A stretch of DNA of 14,668 nucleotides from positions 1 through 14,668 of the forward strand of contig JASLCM010000241.1 of assembly GCA_030151845.1 (NCBI GenBank), in the 5' to 3' direction. A program made the position numbers and the translations under genes. Below the pieces are notes generated by a model. That model did no database searches. It saw only the letters and a list, made by a program, of their open reading frames with translations, and was not told where the DNA came from. The stretch is from Bacteroides sp. Its GTDB lineage: Bacteria > Bacteroidota > Bacteroidia > Bacteroidales > Bacteroidaceae. Positions 13,444-14,668 of the stretch are shown here, one piece after another. The number at the start of each line of letters is the position of its first letter. Position 1 is the stretch's first letter.

Positions 13444-13469
13444 AAGTAAGCTAATTACTTATTTTTTTT
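13444..13469 (+). terminator. Weak terminator-like hairpin with T tract
   Basis: AAGTAA (13444-13449) pairs with TTACTT (13455-13460) around the loop GCTAA, followed by A and eight T (13462-13469). This has the shape of an intrinsic terminator reading rightward, but the stem is only 6 bp with one G-C pair. No plus-strand gene lies upstream in the control region, so it may shield the next promoter from read-through, end a short transcript, or be chance. Confidence 0.35.
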
Positions 13470-13481
13470 AATAAAAAGTGT

Positions 13482-13489
13482 TATATTTG
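13482..13489 (+). promoter_or_regulatory. -7 promoter box of the keto-disaccharide hydrolase lipoprotein
   Basis: TATATTTG is an exact match to the Bacteroidota TAnnTTTG -7 element, 34 bases before the GTG start. The -33 region at the expected distance falls in the T tract (13462-13469) and lacks a clean TTTG. Transcription should start near 13494-13498, inside the adjoining dyad. Confidence 0.55.
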
Positions 13490-13500
13490 TTGAAACAAAT
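13485..13500. promoter_or_regulatory. Perfect dyad overlapping the -7 box, candidate operator
   Basis: ATTTGTT-GA-AACAAAT has two perfect 7-base arms around a 2-base centre. The left arm includes the last five bases of the -7 box and the right arm covers the predicted transcription start. A protein bound here would block RNA polymerase, so it reads like a repressor operator. No candidate regulator gene is in the window. Confidence 0.45.
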
Positions 13501-13523
13501 TATTCATAAAAAATAAGTATCAA

Positions 13524-14668
13524 GTGAGACACAAAAACTTTTTATTCGGATCGCTGGTAAGTGCTGCATTAGTACTTTTTACAGCTTGTGATTCAACTCC
13601 AGCGCCTAACACGCTGACTTCTCAAGAGAAAGCAGAAGGTTGGGAGTTGCTATTTGATGGTAAAACCATGAATGGTTGGAGAGACTATAATGGTACAGAG
13701 TTAACAGAGCCATGGGAAGCTATGGAAGGCGTAATTAAATGCGCTGGAAAAGGTGGTGATGCTATGGGCTATATTGTAACTGACAAAGAGTATGAAAACT
13801 TTGAGTTGGTTTGGGACTGGAAAATTGGTAAAGGAGGTAATAGTGGTATGATTTATCACGTATACGAGCATCCTCTATTCAAAGTTCCTTATGTAACTGG
13901 TCCTGAATATCAGTTAATTGATGAAGAGAATTTTGATGGTAAGTTAGAAGATTGGCAAAGATGTGGTGTAGATTACGCTATGTACTTACCAGATTTCGAG
14001 ACTATAAAAATTAACCCACAAGGTGAGTGGAATACCTCTAAAATTGTTTTTGATAATGGTCATGTAGAGTATTACATGAATGGAGAGAAAACAATTGAAT
14101 TCGAAGCGTGGACTGAAGATTGGTATGCACGTAAAAATAGTGGTAAATGGGCTCATGCACCTGAATATGGTTTAGCTAAAAAAGGTGTTATCTGTCTTCA
14201 AGACCATGGTTATCCAGCAGAGTTCCGTAATTTAAAAATTAAAGAACTTCCACGTAAAACAAAAGAAGTTGAACTTTTCAATGGAAAAGACTTAACTGGT
14301 TGGGATGTATACGGAACAGAGCAATGGTATGTTGAAGATGGTCTTTTAGTTTGTGAGAGTGGTCCTGATAAGAAATATGGCTACTTAGCAACTAAAGAGT
14401 ATTATAACGATTTCGATTTAACTCTAGAGTTTAAACAAGAAGCAGACGGAAACTCTGGTGTTTTCTTCCGTTCTTTTATTCCTGAAGGAGTTAAGATTAA
14501 TGGATGGCAAGTAGAAGTTGCTCCTAAAGGTCATGGAACAGGTGGTATCTATGAATCTTATGGTAGAGGATGGATTGCTGAAATTACAGATGAGCAACAA
14601 GAAATCTTAAAAGAAGGTGAGTGGAACACTATGCGTATTCGCGTTGAAGGTGACCACGTAACTACTTG
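13524..14668 (+). CDS. Lipoprotein with two tandem 3-keto-disaccharide hydrolase (DUF1080) domains (3' truncated)
   Basis: 381 codons are visible and the gene runs off the window. The start is GTG at 13524: no ATG occurs in frame between an upstream stop (13491-13493) and the signal sequence, and only this start gives a full lipoprotein signal (RHKNFLFGSLVSAALVLFTAC, Cys22 lipidated). A short Ser/Thr/Pro linker follows. The first domain begins with GWELLFDGKTMNGW (39-52) and contains GGNSGMIYHVYE and GPEYQLIDEENFDG; the second begins with VELFNGKDLTGW (249-260) and contains GNSGVFFRSF, WQVEV and the later EGEWNTMRI. This concanavalin-like fold (Pfam 3-keto-disaccharide hydrolase) cleaves 3-oxo-glycosides in characterised members. 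The protein is probably anchored in the outer membrane or periplasm. It is divergent from a Gfo/Idh dehydrogenase run, a partner type for such enzymes. Confidence 0.9.
   Translation, partial: MRHKNFLFGSLVSAALVLFTACDSTPAPNTLTSQEKAEGWELLFDGKTMNGWRDYNGTELTEPWEAMEGVIKCAGKGGDAMGYIVTDKEYENFELVWDWKIGKGGNSGMIYHVYEHPLFKVPYVTGPEYQLIDEENFDGKLEDWQRCGVDYAMYLPDFETIKINPQGEWNTSKIVFDNGHVEYYMNGEKTIEFEAWTEDWYARKNSGKWAHAPEYGLAKKGVICLQDHGYPAEFRNLKIKELPRKTKEVELFNGKDLTGWDVYGTEQWYVEDGLLVCESGPDKKYGYLATKEYYNDFDLTLEFKQEADGNSGVFFRSFIPEGVKINGWQVEVAPKGHGTGGIYESYGRGWIAEITDEQQEILKEGEWNTMRIRVEGDHVTT

Larger units (their letters stand above)
13211..13523. other. Divergent control region, 313 bases without a gene
   Basis: This AT-rich stretch separates the minus-strand patatin run from the plus-strand keto-disaccharide hydrolase lipoprotein and must hold the promoters of both. 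Nearest the patatin gene are an 8-base palindrome (13225-13232) and the TTTATAC repeats (13243-13301). The middle (13302-13440) has nothing I can recognise and no credible small reading frame. Nearest the lipoprotein are a terminator-like hairpin, a -7 box and an overlapping dyad, listed separately. Confidence 0.7.

Noticed and set aside
1..14668. Mobile element, CRISPR, tRNA or prophage signatures
   Set aside because: I found no regularly spaced repeats, transposase or integrase motifs, tRNA-like cloverleaf or phage genes; composition looks even across the window.

Overview
This 14.7-kb window comes from a low-GC member of the Bacteroidota, most likely the order Bacteroidales; I cannot name the genus. 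The evidence is the set of families (tandem 3-keto-disaccharide hydrolase lipoprotein, DUF4080 radical SAM protein, GYF_2/CD225/DUF2752 membrane cluster), the lack of Shine-Dalgarno sequences before most starts, and upstream boxes matching the Bacteroidota -7 element TAnnTTTG. It looks like ordinary chromosome: I see no tRNA, rRNA, insertion sequence, CRISPR array, phage gene or broken gene. Coding density is very high.

Layout. (1) 1-2386, plus strand: the 3' end of a small copper-chaperone-like HMA protein, then a copper-exporting P1B ATPase (copA) 3 bases later. (2) 2387-2530: an intergenic segment with two hairpins that compete for the same central strand. (3) 2531-3193, plus: a YceI-family lipoprotein, convergent with (4) 3203-4882, minus: a B12-binding-type radical SAM protein with a DUF4080-like tail. 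(5) 5066-8234, plus: a compact run of DUF2461 protein, YhcH/YjgK/YiaL-type sugar protein and glycogen branching enzyme (glgB). (6) 13210 down to 8239, minus: seven closely packed genes, in transcription order a patatin-like phospholipase, a Gfo/Idh/MocA oxidoreductase, a cytoplasmic GH13 alpha-amylase-like enzyme, then (after 59 bases) a GYF_2-CD225 fusion, two further CD225/dispanin proteins and a DUF2752 membrane protein. (7) 13211-13523: a 313-base divergent control region with repeats, a weak terminator-like hairpin, a perfect -7 box and a dyad on top of it. (8) 13524 to the window end, plus: a GTG-initiated lipoprotein with two tandem 3-keto-disaccharide hydrolase (DUF1080) domains, cut by the window edge.

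How the genes fit together. Copper chaperone and pump form a standard copper export unit. Two GH13 enzymes, the YhcH protein, the oxidoreductase and the keto-disaccharide hydrolase all point to carbohydrate metabolism: glycogen/alpha-glucan handling inside the cell and possibly 3-keto-sugar chemistry across the envelope. The least understood part is the cassette of three tandem CD225/dispanin proteins (relatives of eukaryotic IFITM proteins) followed by DUF2752, which is the best candidate here for an undescribed membrane system. Its function cannot be read from the sequence.
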